Of a stretch of DNA of 64,000 bases, positions 1-12,060 are shown piece after piece; the first letter of the stretch is position 1, and every line of letters starts with the position of its first letter. The DNA is taken from assembly GCF_010093815.1 (NCBI RefSeq), contig NW_022985571.1, positions 27,286-91,285 on the forward strand, given 5' to 3'. Both the position numbers and the translations under genes were made by a program. This DNA is from Pseudovirgaria hyperparasitica (taxonomy: Eukaryota > Ascomycota > Dothideomycetes > Acrospermales > Acrospermaceae). The notes below the pieces were generated by a model. The model did not search any database, had not been told where the DNA came from, and worked only from the letters and a program-made list of their open reading frames with translations.

Positions 1-21
1 ATTATTATTATTATTATTATA
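1..21. repeat. (ATT)n microsatellite, probable LINE/SINE 3' tail end
   Basis: About seven ATT units open the window. The same (ATT)n run ends the LINE at 12045 and the SINEs at 16611 and 42414, so this is most likely the tail of an element lying to the left. Only the composition is seen; the element itself is outside the window. Confidence 0.6.
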
Positions 22-87
22 TAGAAGTCTATATATATAATAGAGAATATCTACTTATATATATATAGAATAGAAATATCTTTAGTA

Positions 88-154
88 GATTTCTTTTTAT
101 ATTATAGCTTAGACTAGAGAAGATATAGTCTATAGAGTACTATTACTATTATAC
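88..154 (+). repeat. LINE/SINE 3'-tail fragment, heavily mutated
   Basis: The stretch reads like the common 3' tail of the LINE (11950-12045) and SINE (16500-16611): a T-rich run, then tagcttagactagaga, then an imperfect ATT-rich end. RIP-like changes (C to T, G to A) account for the differences. The rest of 22-295 is TA-rich DNA in which I see nothing else. Confidence 0.5.
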
Positions 155-295
155 TATACTTACTTTATAGTAGTTAGTATATATATTTAGTACTATACTA
201 AGATTATATAGTTATTTAGAAGAGTAGCTTAGTAGATACTATAACTTAGTTTTTTAATAATACTAAGTCTTAATATAAAACTATATCTATACTAT

Positions 296-1074
296 GGAGA
301 TCCGTCTAGTCGTATATTATTAGAGCGGATGTAATTAGCCAGCTCGTGCTTAGTGCTCCGTGTGGCTGTGCCCCTAAGGACATGTGGCGCTTTTTAATTT
401 CTTGTGCCCTTTTTGCAACAAGTAACAATCACCGCGATCCGCAGCCATATGTCGATTCATCGCCGTGTCTAACCTCTAGAATTGGGGCGTAAACAGTACA
501 TCATTAGTTCGTAAACTGCTGGTCCAACACCCGCATCGCGTTATCAACTGGGAATATCTTGCTACGCCGCGGCTGTTCCATCTACCTCGTGCTTGTCCAG
601 GTGGAGCTACAATGCACTGCCAGGCATCTTTCTTTCATTTTCAGAACGTCTCATCCACTCGTTGAAGTGGTGTTCTGCGGGAAATGATCGAGCTGACCGC
701 CTGGAACACCATGACATGGCGACTCTAAACCTTGAGTCGCGCTTCTCTTGACAGACGCTGTGGCACAAGACCACAAGGATCAGTCATCTCGATTCTCTAT
801 GGCAGCACGGGGACTACAGGCTTCAGCCACTCTTGCGAGATTTCGAAGAGCGTTCATTCGAATTCTCATGCGGCGTGAGAAGTATCTAAGCGCACTTCTC
901 CAAGGCCTTGCGGTGGTTTAACCAGATGACGTGCATACTGTTGTGTGGCAAGGGTGTGAACTATATAGATATCTTGATTATCTGCTAATGATGTCCTTCC
1001 ATACCCAACAGGAGTTTACATCAAGCCTGATGAGTTCCCTGTTGACAACAGGTATCACTCGCGGGCTGGCGAAT
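296..1074. other. Normal-composition DNA upstream of the SWIM gene; no gene called
   Basis: Base composition changes sharply near 296 from TA-rich to balanced, with CpA and TpG common, so this DNA has escaped RIP. It should hold the promoter and 5' leader of the downstream gene. A TATA-like ctatatagat lies at about 960-970, some 110 bp before the preferred start. Two short frames were noted: 799-921 (40 codons) and a gene-like but startless frame at about 755-888 preceded by a possible acceptor (ttgacag). Either could be a remnant or an upstream exon; the sequence does not decide. Confidence 0.4.
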
Positions 1075-2714
1075 ATGGCAGTCACTACGCGATCTCAGGC
1101 TCAACGACAACCCGAACATGCGGGGGCAAGAGCTACGGAATTACGAATTACGACATCTATTCCTGTATCATCCATGAGTCAGGACACAAGGGTAATCGTA
1201 GTTGAAGACACTAACCAGGAAACTGACGAGCACGATGAGCACGATGAGCACGATGAGCACGATGAGCACGATGAGCACGATGAGCACGATGAGCACGATG
1301 AGCACGATGAGCACGATGAGCACGATGAGCACGATGAGCACGACGAGCACGACGAGCACGACGAGCACGATTCGAGCGACCCGGACAACTCTGACGATGA
1401 AGTAAAGAGTGAAATGGATCGACGAATGATCACAAGCCACTACACTGGTCTCAAATACGACGTCTCAGATCTCAGTAGTGAAGGATACACACGAATAGCC
1501 CAGGCGTTAAACCCAAGCCCGCGGCCTGACCAGACTTACATGTCGTACTGCGAGCAGGTCCAACTTCATGATGGAGGGGGTAATAGGCTTGGGTTTCATA
1601 TCAATGATGCGAATGTTGTTGTCATCGGTGAGCCTGGATCAGTCTCCGAAATTCCTCGCTGTACCTGCGGTATGGCAAATGCAGGCGAAGCATGCAGGGT
1701 AAGTGAAACGCCACAACTTACCCGCAGCCTTATGAGCTCTGAATAGTAACATAACCATAGCACATCTTCTGGCTCGAGGACCAACTGCTTGCAGCTTGTG
1801 GCGCACCAACGCACACTGCTCTCAAACTCGACTCGGAAGGCTTGCGGATCTGGGCGGCCACCCTAGCTAAGATATTGAAGAGCAGACAGAAAAGCCTCGA
1901 CGACGTTGTGAAAGACAGGCAGTGGGCACTGAAAGACAAGCCTAGTAGAGCGGACATCGAGGACATGATTGCAGTCTTCGAGCCGCCTGAGTCCCCGTCT
2001 CCATCTCGACAGAACTATATCAAAAAGTTTAAGGAGTTTGGGAACATGGTGATTGATCATTATGAAAAAGACCACACCCTCGGGATCAGACTCCAACGTA
2101 TTATCGATCCTGCTTTTCAAGCTGACGCTTTCTTCGACAGAATGTATGCTAGGGCCTATCAAACTCTTGCGAAGCTTGATCGACATGTTGAGAGCGGTGC
2201 TACTGGCGATGACTTCGAAGCGGATCCTATACAGTCTGCGTTGGCACTCGACAGTATCGTCAAGGATATAGATAAACGTCTAATAGCGTGTGTCGACGGA
2301 CAGGCTATGGTCCAGCCCGCTGTCAATGGGATCGGGACCCTGATTCGCATCCTCGACGACATTGCTCACCGCAACCGGAATGCTTATGCGGAAAGCGCGG
2401 TACATACAATCCGCCAAGCGAGTCCAAACGCTAAGAACAACCTATACCAAATTTTAATAGGTACGTCTGATGGAGGCCAGCCGCAGCGTAGTGAACTCTT
2501 CATCGTCGATGTGATTTGGAGACAAGCATACCCGCGGCCAGAGCTTCTGCGGGACCATGTGGAGAGTCTCGAACGTGTCACATTGACGATTCGTCGGAAC
2601 GGAGCTCCAGCCGCATTCATTGGTAGACTCGAGGACCTGAAATCACGTAGAAGGGGTGCGCCAGAGCCAGCTGGAGGAAGTTTGAAGCGAAAAAAATATA
2701 TAAGTCAAGTGTGA
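1075..2714 (+). CDS. SWIM zinc-finger protein with Asp-Glu-His repeat (two exons)
   Basis: Exon 1 is 1075-1698 and exon 2 is 1761-2714, giving about 525 residues. The ATG at 1075 is preferred: A at -3, G at +4, and a protein that begins MAVTTRSQ. An in-frame ATG at 931 would add 48 residues of unlikely composition. Residues 51-98 are 16 tandem DEH units followed by an acidic SSDPDNSDDE stretch. Residues 196-209 read CTCGMANAGEACRH, which fits the SWIM zinc-ligand pattern C-x-C-x(n)-C-x-H. Its last His is the first codon of exon 2, so the motif exists only in the spliced message. The C-terminal 310 residues look helical and end in a basic stretch (KRKK) that could be a nuclear signal. SWIM domains bind DNA or proteins, but the exact role here is unknown. 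The frame is intact, while everything around it is RIP-degraded repeat. Confidence 0.85.
1225..1368 (+). repeat. 9-bp coding minisatellite, 16 units of GA(C/T)GAGCAC
   Basis: Sixteen perfect-length 9-bp units encode (Asp-Glu-His)16 in the SWIM protein. Units differ only at the third base of the Asp codon, GAT in the central block and GAC in the first unit and the last few. Such a tract can gain or lose units in frame by slippage or unequal exchange. The long open frames on the minus strand here are by-products of the repeat. Confidence 0.95.
1699..1760 (+). other. 62-bp spliceosomal intron in the SWIM gene
   Basis: The donor is GTAAGT directly after an AGG codon and the acceptor is CATAG, giving a phase-0 intron of typical fungal length. 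A branch-like sequence (agtaac) lies about 15 bases before the acceptor. Reading through would meet an in-frame TAG soon after the donor. Removing the intron joins two long frames and completes the C-x-C-x(8)-C-x-H motif, which is strong evidence that it is real. Confidence 0.88.
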
Positions 2715-3128
2715 GTGGCCTCCAGGAGAACTTTGGAGGAAGCACTGTGGATATACGGGCGACCACGATGTTTAAATACGGACCGGCTGTCTGAAGTATG
2801 TTTATGTACGATCTTGCTTGTTTTCCTAAAGCACTTCTTCCGCTTTTCCTACTTTTTCTAGAAGTATATATCATCGTGTCCGCCGACCATAGACAAAGTA
2901 GGTAGGTTCCTTAGATTTTTCGAACTCTAAATCTAACATGAACGGGCATAAGACCACTTTAGCTTTCCGAAAGCCATTTATAAGTAGTATGTAGAATAAT
3001 TAGATAGATACTTCTTTCTCTAGACTTTCTTTATAGTTCTAAAATAATTAATTTTAATCTTTATATCTAATTATTTACTACTTTATATTTACTATCTTAT
3101 TAAAATCGATACTTTATTAATAAAGCTT
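2715..3128. other. 3' flank of the SWIM gene and boundary with RIP-mutated DNA
   Basis: Normal-composition sequence continues to about 2960-2990 and can supply the 3' UTR. From there composition drops abruptly into TA-rich DNA (about 2990-3128) in which I recognise no element or gene. Confidence 0.5.
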
Positions 3129-3569
3129 AAAAAAACTTCTTATACTCTAAGGGACTAAAACTAGTTAATTTAGAGTAATATAGTAATTAATATATATTAA
3201 TTAAGAGAGTATACTAAGTATAATAACCTCTAATATATATATATATATATAGTATATAATGTATAATAGTACTAATATATAAAGATACTATATATATATA
3301 TATACTTAAAGACTCCTTAGAGATATAAGTATAGACTACTACTAATAAATATTAATATTCAAACTCTCTTTTTATTAGTTAAGGATAGTTCTTAACTAAT
3401 AGTTATAAAGACCTTAGATACTAATATACTCTAGCTTCTACTAGATATATCTCTACTACTAGTATAATAGAAATAGCTATATAGTAGTATATTCTAGAAT
3501 AACTAAACTTCTATCTAAAAACTAAAGAATAGTTAAGAGTAAGATATACTATAGATAACTAGAATAGAG
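3129..3569 (+). mobile_element. LINE copy 1, 5' portion only (Tad-like family)
   Basis: This matches the first 440 bp of LINE copy 2 and of LINE copy 3 (minus strand), allowing for RIP changes: a run of seven A, then acttct, and a palindromic motif at 3372-3402. It stops exactly where the Gypsy LTR begins at 3570, at the equivalent of LINE 2 position about 7192. The rest of the copy is not found in the window. It is almost fully RIP-saturated, so it is an old copy. Confidence 0.8.
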
Positions 3570-3797
3570 TGTTAGGACTTAGCCTTAGATATAATCTAAT
3601 CTATATATACCTTAGCTAATAGATTTAGAAGGTAGCGTAAAGGGCGGTAAATAGTTATATACTAGATAGATTAGCGTCCCTTTATATATATACTCTTAGA
3701 TTTCTACTAAAAGGGTTTAGTAGTAATTTATTCTATAATAGAATATACCCTATTATTCTATCTAACTATACTACTATCTAATAACCCTATTCTTATA
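3570..3797 (+). repeat. 5' LTR of Gypsy copy A
   Basis: The 228-bp LTR begins TGTTAG and ends in a RIP-altered form of CTTACA. The length is identical to both LTRs of copy C, and the sequence matches them in reverse complement. Confidence 0.88.
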
Positions 3798-6743
3798 TTT
3801 AAATTACTATCTATATAGTACTATAGTTAAGATAGTCTAACTAGAACTAAGAAGGTTAATATAATCTACTATAGAGATAAGTAATACTATATTAAATAAT
3901 AGGGATTCTCTATAATTAGTATTAATTCTAGCTATTTCTAATTAAGAAGTAGAGATATTAGACTAAATTACGGAACTTTCTAATAAAGAAATAGTATATA
4001 CGCTAAGTAACTTCTAATAATATAAAGCTAGATAATAAGTTATAGTAGAGCTATATAAGATATTATAATAAACTATTACTAAACTTTAAGAATATATTAT
4101 AAATTAGACTTAAGAGATTTAAACTCTTAAAGAGTAGATAGAACACGCGAAACTCCTTATAAAGAGATAAGAACTTAAGGAGTCTCTTAAAGAACTACGC
4201 TAAATAATAATAGGTAGATAACTTTCTATACTAATTTAGGCGGAATTAGTTTACCTACTATTAGAGTTATAATAATCTACTATACTCCCGGCCGCTTTAT
4301 TACTATTTTACCCTACTTCTTCTCTAGATATACTAAAATCTAAAGATCTAACTATATTTATAGAGAAGAACTAAAAGGAGTAGAAAGACTAGAAGAGAGA
4401 CTACGAAAAGTACTTCCTTAATAACCCTCTACTCTTTTCTACTAAAGTATAATATATTTTATTTAGAGAATAATACCTAGACTTATAATGCTATAATTAA
4501 TAGAATAGATAGAAGGAAGTATAGCTACTATCTACGATAACCTAGGAATATTTAGCTATATTTATACTAAATACCCTTAGAATAGATAGAGAATATAAAA
4601 GAAAGGTACTATCTAAGTTAAGAAGCGTAGTATAATAACCGACCTAGATATCTACTTAACTACTATAATACCTCTAAAACCTATAGAATAATATCCCTAT
4701 ACTATAGGAAAATATTTATATATTCTAGTTTTATAAAGTACTACTTCTATTAATCTACGAAAGACTAGAAATAGTATTATTAAGTTTTAACTATCTATAT
4801 AAATTAGAGAAGAAAGCTAATAAATACTACTATATTCTTAAGAAACACGGCTCTCTAGATAAAACTAATAAACTCTATATAGGTTAGAAACGAGGTTAAT
4901 TAAATATATTTAATTAAGAGTAACCTTATTATAATTAGCGCTAGAAGAGTATAAATTAGGGTAAAAACGCGTTAAGAGAATACTAAAATAATTAAGGCGG
5001 TACTTCTTAATACGGAAAAGAATAAGATATAGACTTAAATATAATATCTATTATAAAACAATAGGATTATAGTATACTTCGTTACTATAAGTATAGAGAA
5101 ATAGAATACATTTTATCTAACTATAAGAATCTAAAAAAAGAGTAGACTAGTATATAAGATCTAACTATATTCTTAGCTAAATAATATATACTTAGAAGAA
5201 GCTATAGCATCTTCTAGTAAGTAAAGATCTAATATTACTAAAAGTATTATTATCTATAGTAAATAGTAATAAAACTATATAGACCCTTATAGATACTAGT
5301 ATAGAAGATAACTATATTTTATTAATTCTTATAAAGAAGTATAGATTATTATACGATCTTAGTAAAGTTAGCTAAACTATTATAGTTAATAGATATAAAG
5401 TTAGAACTTTAGGTAAAGCTATAATAAATTATAAAGTTTATAACTTAAAGATAATAAAATAGTAGATATCTAATAAATTTATTATAGCTAATATTAGCTA
5501 ATAGAATATAATTCTAGGGATACCTTAGCTTAAACGCCTAAACTCTATCCTTGATTTTTAGAAGGAGATATTAATATTCTAATAATATTATAGTAAACTA
5601 TACTAGTAAGTTATAACTATTAGTAAGAAGATATAGAACCTTACTATATAGATCTAATTATTACTAATCTATCTTATATTCTTATTAATTATTAATAAAG
5701 ATAAGAATAATAGTAATAATTAGAGTAAAGATATACTACCTAACATATATTTATAGTATACAGATATATTTTTAGTAGGAGATATATTACTTCTCCCTAA
5801 TTATAGACTATATAAGCTAAAGATTAAGCTTAAAGAGGGAGTAGACGTCTCTTATAGTCTACTTTACCTACTTTTAAGACTAGAACTTAAAGTTCTTTAT
5901 AAATATATTAAAGAATACCTTAGAAGAGACTAGATATAGTATAGTATATTATCGGCTAGTATATCTATTCTCTTTATAAAGAAGAAAGATAGAAGTTTAT
6001 ATCTATATATTAACTATTAGATACTAAATATAATAACTAAGAAGAATCGTTATCTATTACTACTAGTTAGTAAATCTTTAGACTACTTAATAAAGGTAAA
6101 GTACTTTATAAAGCTAGATTTATAAGATATATATTACTAGCTTTAAATTTATTATAGAGATAAGTAGAAAACTATATTTTTAGACTAGATATAGTTGCTT
6201 TAAGTATACTATTATACTATTTAGACTAATAAATATACTAGAAGCGTTTTAAGAATATATTAATACTGTACTTATAGAATTACTTAATATAATCTATATA
6301 GTTTATCTTAATAATATACTAATTTACTCTAATAATATATAGAATTATAAAGAATATATAAAATTAATACTAAATTAGCTTAGATAGTATAAGCTCTATA
6401 TAAAGTTATCTAAATATAAGTTCTACTAATAAGAAGTTATATTTCTTAGCTTTATTATAATATATAGTAGCCTAAAAATAGGGCTAGAGTATATAAAGAC
6501 TATTATAGAATAGCTAGAACCTACTACTATATATTAAATTAGAATATTTATAGGTTTTATAAACTACTATTATAAATTTATTATAGGCTTCTTATAAATT
6601 ATAGTACCGCTTAATAAACTTATAGAGAATAGTAGTAAAATCCCTATAGATAGGCGAGTATAGTATAAAGCTAAGTCGGTCGAGATATAGTTAACGCTAG
6701 AAGTATAAGATATATTCTAATTATTAAAGAATTACTTTATAAC

Positions 6744-6758
6744 TATACTAATTCTTAG
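6744..6758 (+). repeat. Target-site duplication of LINE copy 2, left side
   Basis: The 15-bp sequence tatactaattcttag recurs at 12046-12060. The uninterrupted Gypsy copy B has it once, near 42900. Confidence 0.85.
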
Positions 6759-7189
6759 ATTTCATTCTTAGAGGCTCACACCCTAACGGACTAAACTAGT
6801 TAATTCGGGGTAATATAGCGATCTACATACATTAAACGATAGAGTATACCGAGTATAACAACCTCTAACACACGTACGTACATATAGCGTATAATACGCG
6901 ACGATACCGACGTATAGAGACGCTATATATATACACTCGAAGGCTCTTTAACGACACGAGTATAGACTATCTCTAATAAACGCCGATACACCGACCCCCT
7001 TTTTATTAGTTACGGGTAGCCCTTTACTAATAATTATAGTAGCCTTAGGTACCGACGTACCTCGGCTTCTACCGGGTATACCCCTAATACTAGTATAGTA
7101 GAAACGGCTATATAGCGGCATATCCTAGGACGATTAAACCCCCGTCTAATAAATAACGAATAACTAAGGGTATATAACGCTATAGATAA

Positions 7190-8480
7190 TAGAGACGGAG
7201 GGGACCCCGCCCGGGGAGACCCTCCTAGATAAGATTAACTACTAGGTAGCACGTGTAGAGAGGGAAGTTAAGAAGGGAGAAACGGCCCTCCTTAGTATCT
7301 TCCGGAACCTCGTCCGGAATATTAGAGAGCTTACCGTAGGAGTAAAATAGACGCTAGAACTAGACCCGGAATCTAGACTAGATCGTATAGAGGCCAGCCT
7401 ATAGAGGATCTAGGAGGGCCTTACCTAGGGAAAACGCCCTAGCACGTGGGCATAGGTCGCCGTATCTATAAGCGGAACAGCTATATTAGCTAAAATACTA
7501 AGGGCATCTACGGACGGGGTATATAGTATACGAGTCGCTATCTAGGATAAAGAAGTACTTATATAAGTCTAGTAAGCGTCTCTAAAGGATATTATAAATA
7601 AGATTAATAAATAGAAAGGGATATAGTTAAATATAGTGGCCGCTAAACTCACTCTAGGAGGTATAGTACTAACTACTACTACTAATACAGCCTAGTAGAC
7701 TATCTCGTGTGACCCAAACGCGATTAACGATATCTTCCCTAGCGCGTCCGTCCGCGTAACCACGTACCCGATATAGGTATATACTATCTCTATCTAAGGA
7801 CATGTTATTAGAGAAGACAATATTAAGTAAATAGAGTAATCTAACGAACCGAAGTACCCTAGGATTAAGATTATAAAGGCGTGGTAGAAGAACGTCTAAG
7901 GGATTAAGATAAAATTAAAAAAGCACTCTACTATAATAGTAGAGCTTAGGGACCCCGCTCTCGCCTATAGAATAATATAGGAGGGCTTTCTAGCCGAAGG
8001 AGAGCTACTTATAGCGGAACTATAGAATAGGGCATAGGTAATAACGTAATGCTTTAACTATTAAGGATATAGATATACTAGGTAGAGATGCTCTTAGAAG
8101 ACCGCCTATAGGTGGTGTAAATAGGGCTATAATACTAAGGAATACCCTTATAAGACGTAGAGCGACGAGACGCGAGATAGGGATACCGCTAAGTACTCTA
8201 ACTACGACGGGAAACACCTATTCTAGTCGGTAACGTACACGAAACGTAAGTAGGTCGTAGAATATATTAACGCGATAAAGATAAGAGAGGCGAGGTAGAT
8301 ATACTAAGCCATAAGGCCCTCGCTACCCTCGCTACTATCCCTAACTTTACTTATAAATCCGGTAACCACCCCCTAAAGGGGAGAGGATAACGCGTAATAG
8401 TATACTATATAGAGAAAGATAGGCCGACCCCGGGGTATACTTAAAGCCGCTACCGCGCGAGGATAATCACGCCTTAGCGC
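7190..8480 (+). pseudogene. LINE copy 2 ORF1 (RNA-binding, zinc knuckles), RIP-degraded
   Basis: ORF1 proteins of Tad-like LINEs bind the element RNA. Around 7870-8040 the frame resembles the conserved region before the knuckles. From 8050 it shows two CCHC knuckles with RIP-typical damage: the first reads C-F-N-Y-x-G-Y-R-Y, so one Cys (TGT to TAT) and the His (CAT to TAT) are gone, and the second also has Tyr for His. Gln codons read TAG or TAA throughout. The limits are approximate because no start codon can be assigned. In LINE copy 3 the first knuckle keeps its His near 52040. Confidence 0.7.
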
Positions 8481-8489
8481 CACTAATAT

Positions 8490-11400
8490 ATAGACTCGAA
8501 CTTTCCCTAGCACCTAATAAGGGTATAAGATATACTTATTATTATATAGGCGAACGTATAATATAAACGAGAAAACTAAGCGACGCTCCTAGAAGAGATA
8601 GGAGCCGTAATAATAGCCATCTAGGAACTATATAAATACTACTAAACTAATAAGCTAATAACACACCTAGGATACTATACTATCTACCCCATAGGCCCGG
8701 ATAGAAGAGTTATGTTTTATATATATAAGTCGATCCCGCTCTTAGAATGGTCTTATACTAAATGTAATAACCTCCGGATAATACTATATCTCTAGATAAG
8801 TATAGGGCCTCTCTATATCTATAACATCTATAATTAATAGCGATCGCTTACGCTAGATAATATACTCGAGGGCACCACGACGCCGGGATAATATATCCTC
8901 CTAGGCGACTTTAATCTCTACCATAGGTGGTAGGGAGGCCTAGCCGTCGTAAGAGAAGAACTTAGAGTAAGGGAACTATATATACGGTACTATGACTTTC
9001 TATATCTCCTTATACCCGTGGGGTAGATTACCTAGAGGAAATATAAATAGGACGAGGACGGGTCTACGCTCGACCTCACCCTCGCCACCGAGTATATTAG
9101 CTATAGAGTATAGTACTACCGCCCGAGCCGGATATAGACGGACTCCGACTATAAATATATAGAAACCGTAATAGACGTCTCTACTCTTAACGAATAATAT
9201 AGAAAATAGCTATAGAAGGACACTAATTAGGATAAATACCTAGAGGACCTAGAATCGGCGATTCTAGACCCCTCTATAGTCGACGTATCCAACGGCCTAG
9301 CTATAGATAAGGCCGTGTAAGTCCTCCTTTAAGTATACTAAGCTACGAGAGATAAACACGTGCTATACTAAATATATAGACCCCTAGAAGTAAGGGATAT
9401 ACCTTAAATACGAGAGTGTAGAAGAGACGCCCGTAGACTATATACACGTGTATACTATATCTAGACGACTAAGGCGTAGAAAGAGTAGAAGGAAGTAGTG
9501 CGATATCGTAATAGGGCCCTCCGTAATAAACGACGAAAATAATAGCGCATGATTATTAATAAATATATATAGTAAGCCGTAGGGCTATAGCGTATAGTAA
9601 AGTAGGCTAAGGGTATAGACGCGCCGATACCGCCGCTACTAATACCTCCTCTAATATACTAAGAGAGGATATACTCTATAAGCCCGGAGAAGACGGAGAT
9701 CTTACGTAAAGTTATATTCCCCCTCCCGGAGCTAGTAGACCTATTAGATATTAATAATACTAAATATCTAGATATAATTAATATCCCCTAAGAGGTTACC
9801 GAGGAGGATATACTCGACGCCGTTAAAGTACTCCCGAATAATAAGGTACCTAGACCGGATAGGATACCGAATAGATGCCTTAAACGTACTATACCAGCTA
9901 CCCTACCGCTTATTAGTTATATATTTCAAGCATGTATTAAGAACGGATACCACCCCTAAAGCTTCTAGGCCGTCTATACCATTATACTCCCGAAACTAGG
10001 GAAGAACCCTAGCTCCCCAAAAGGATAGAGGCTAATTACCCTCCTCTTCTATCTCGGGAAGATACTAGAGGCCACGATCGCGAAGAAGATAAGCGCCGTA
10101 GTATAGGAATATAACCTCCTTCTAGTAAACTAGAAGGCGAAGGCTAGAAGCTCCCTAATTACCGCTATCTAACATATCCTTAAAGTCGTCTAGACCGTAT
10201 AGAAGTAGGGACGTGTAGTAACGCTACTCTCCCTCGATATGGCCGGCGTATTTAATAAAGTAAACTATATAAGACTCATCTATAACTTACGGAAGAGGCG
10301 TATACCCGCGTAGATTACGCGGTTTATATAGTCCTTCCTCGCTAAAAGAGTTACCTAGATATATATTCCCGGATATTAAAGTAAGTATAAGAAGACGGCT
10401 TACGGCATTCTATAAGGAAGTACTATCTCCCTAATCCTCTTCCTCTTCTTTACTATAGACCTTCTCTAGGGAATATAATATATAGAGATAGTAGGATACG
10501 TAGACGATATATACCTTCTAGCTATCGATAATAACACTAGCTAAATATATAGATGACTCGAATAAGACTATAGGAGATGCGTCTAATGGGCAAAGCGCTA
10601 CGGAGCAAAGTTCGCCCCTAAAAAGTACTAACTTATGCACTTTATTAACCGCTATAGGAAATGGGCTACTAGGGAAGGCGAGTAACGCCCTAGAATAGAC
10701 GCCTTCGACGAACCGCCGATATAAAGTATACACGCACTTAGCGTCATGATCGATAATAAGCTTAAATAGGGACCATAGATAGCATACGCCGTTTCTAGGG
10801 CCCTCTAGATAGAAGCCGCTATACGCCAGATTACGGTCTCTATATAGGGAACCGCCTAGGATAAGGCACGCTAGCTATATATATCTATAGTACGACCCGC
10901 CTTTATGTACGGACACGAGTGCTAGTACACGGCCCTTATATAGACTAGGCGAATAAAGCTTAAATCTATATAGAACCGTATACTCCGTCTTATATTAGGC
11001 GTATATAAAGCTACTAACACGGTGCTACTACGACGCGAGATAGACGTTATAAGTATATATAACTTCTACTAGATATAGAGGGTAGTATACTTTACTAAAT
11101 GATAAGCATAGAAACGTATAGAAAATGTAGAATATACCTTCGCCGCGCTACGCGCGTGAGTTAGCATATACTACTAAGTACTCTTATATATAGGCCGGAA
11201 TCGACTACGGTATAAGTGCCCGATAGAAATAGACTCGAACTAAGTAGTATAAGAGATTAAGAATAATCTAGATACTCTTCTAGACTAATAGAGCCTTCGA
11301 GAGCTCGGACGAAGTATATAGTTATAGATCTAAGATAGGTAGAAAGAGATACTCCGGGCCTAGTGGGCCTCCTAGTAGGATAGATACCTAGAGTAGATCT

Positions 11401-11900
11401 AAGGACTATAGAAGGAGCCGAGTAAATGGATATATAAAGGGCTTATAAAGGCCTAGGTATCTATACTCCTCTAAGCCCGAACGGGCGCTATAGAACTTCT
11501 ATACTACCTCTATAAGAGAGGCGTCCCCGACGTATCTCTATAGTATAAGGCGTGCGGCTAGAGAGGTATAATACGCTACTATCTTATAATATACCCCGAT
11601 CTTTACACGTAAAGGTAGAAGCTTATCTATATAATAAGAACCTCCGATATCGTATAATGGCTTAATAAGTACCCTAAGGACGTCGCCCGGTAGATGATTA
11701 TATATCTACTACTCCTCTAATTCTAGTAGACCCGGAAATATATACTAGAAGAAACCCGGTATATATCGGAGGAAACCTAGTATATGCCGGAAGAACCCCT
11801 TGACTAATAACCTCCGCACCTATACGTGCTACCTAAGGGTAAAATAACGGTAATATAGGCTATAGGCTAATAGGTGTACCCTATGGCTATATACTTAAGA
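8490..11900 (+). pseudogene. LINE copy 2 ORF2 (endonuclease-reverse transcriptase), RIP-degraded
   Basis: ORF2 of this class nicks the target and reverse-transcribes the RNA. The endonuclease domain shows G-D-F-N at 8904-8915 and D-S-D-Y at 9141-9152, where the family has S-D-H (His to Tyr by RIP). The K-V-P-x-x-D region near 9845 precedes the RT. Motif A reads S-L-D-M-A-G-V-F near 10230, and the catalytic motif C reads G-Y-V-D-D at 10494-10508, both intact. A Cys-rich segment with K-A-C-G lies near 11550, as in Tad-type C-termini. An RNase H domain probably lies between but I could not place its residues. Frequent TAG/TAA interrupt the frame. Minus-strand frames in this interval are shadows. 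Confidence 0.75.
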
Positions 11901-12045
11901 AGAAATAAAGGTTTAACGAGATGTAATTATCGACATAAGGAAGTTTTTCCCTCTTGGGTTTCTTCTTATATAGTAGTCTAGACTAGAGGAGGCATAGGCC
12001 TGTAGAGTACTACTCTACCTAGTTATATAATATTATTATTATTAT

Positions 12046-12060
12046 TATACTAATTCTTAG
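12046..12060 (+). repeat. Target-site duplication of LINE copy 2, right side
   Basis: This 15-bp sequence is identical to 6744-6758 and directly follows the (ATT)n tail, after which Gypsy A resumes. Confidence 0.85.

Larger units (their letters stand above)
6759..12045 (+). mobile_element. LINE copy 2, full length, Tad-like non-LTR retrotransposon
   Basis: The copy is about 5.29 kb, flanked by a 15-bp target duplication and ending in (ATT)n. It carries a 5' leader with a palindromic motif (7003-7033), an ORF1 with two zinc knuckles, and an ORF2 with apurinic-type endonuclease, reverse transcriptase and a Cys/His-rich C-terminus. It sits inside Gypsy copy A. RIP is moderate: many CpG sites remain, but stops from CAG/CAA occur throughout, so it cannot encode its proteins now. 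Tad clade is inferred from the domain order and fungal context; no search was done. Copy 3 (48050-53331) is the same length and close in sequence. Confidence 0.88.

Noticed and set aside
1168-1440. Open frames on the minus strand and in a second plus frame across the DEH repeat
   Set aside because: They exist only because a 9-bp repeat without stops stays open in every frame. The composition is a pure Cys-Ser, Ile-Val or Met-Ser-Thr run with no other support.
1842-2714. The second plus-strand frame as a separate gene
   Set aside because: It has no ATG at its start and continues in phase from exon 1 through a standard intron, completing a SWIM motif.
8020-8217. Minus-strand frame in LINE copy 2
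   Set aside because: It lies antisense to the zinc knuckles of ORF1. RIP makes stops on the coding strand and often leaves the opposite strand open.
10518-10733. Minus-strand frame in LINE copy 2
   Set aside because: Antisense to the reverse transcriptase just after motif C; no independent features.
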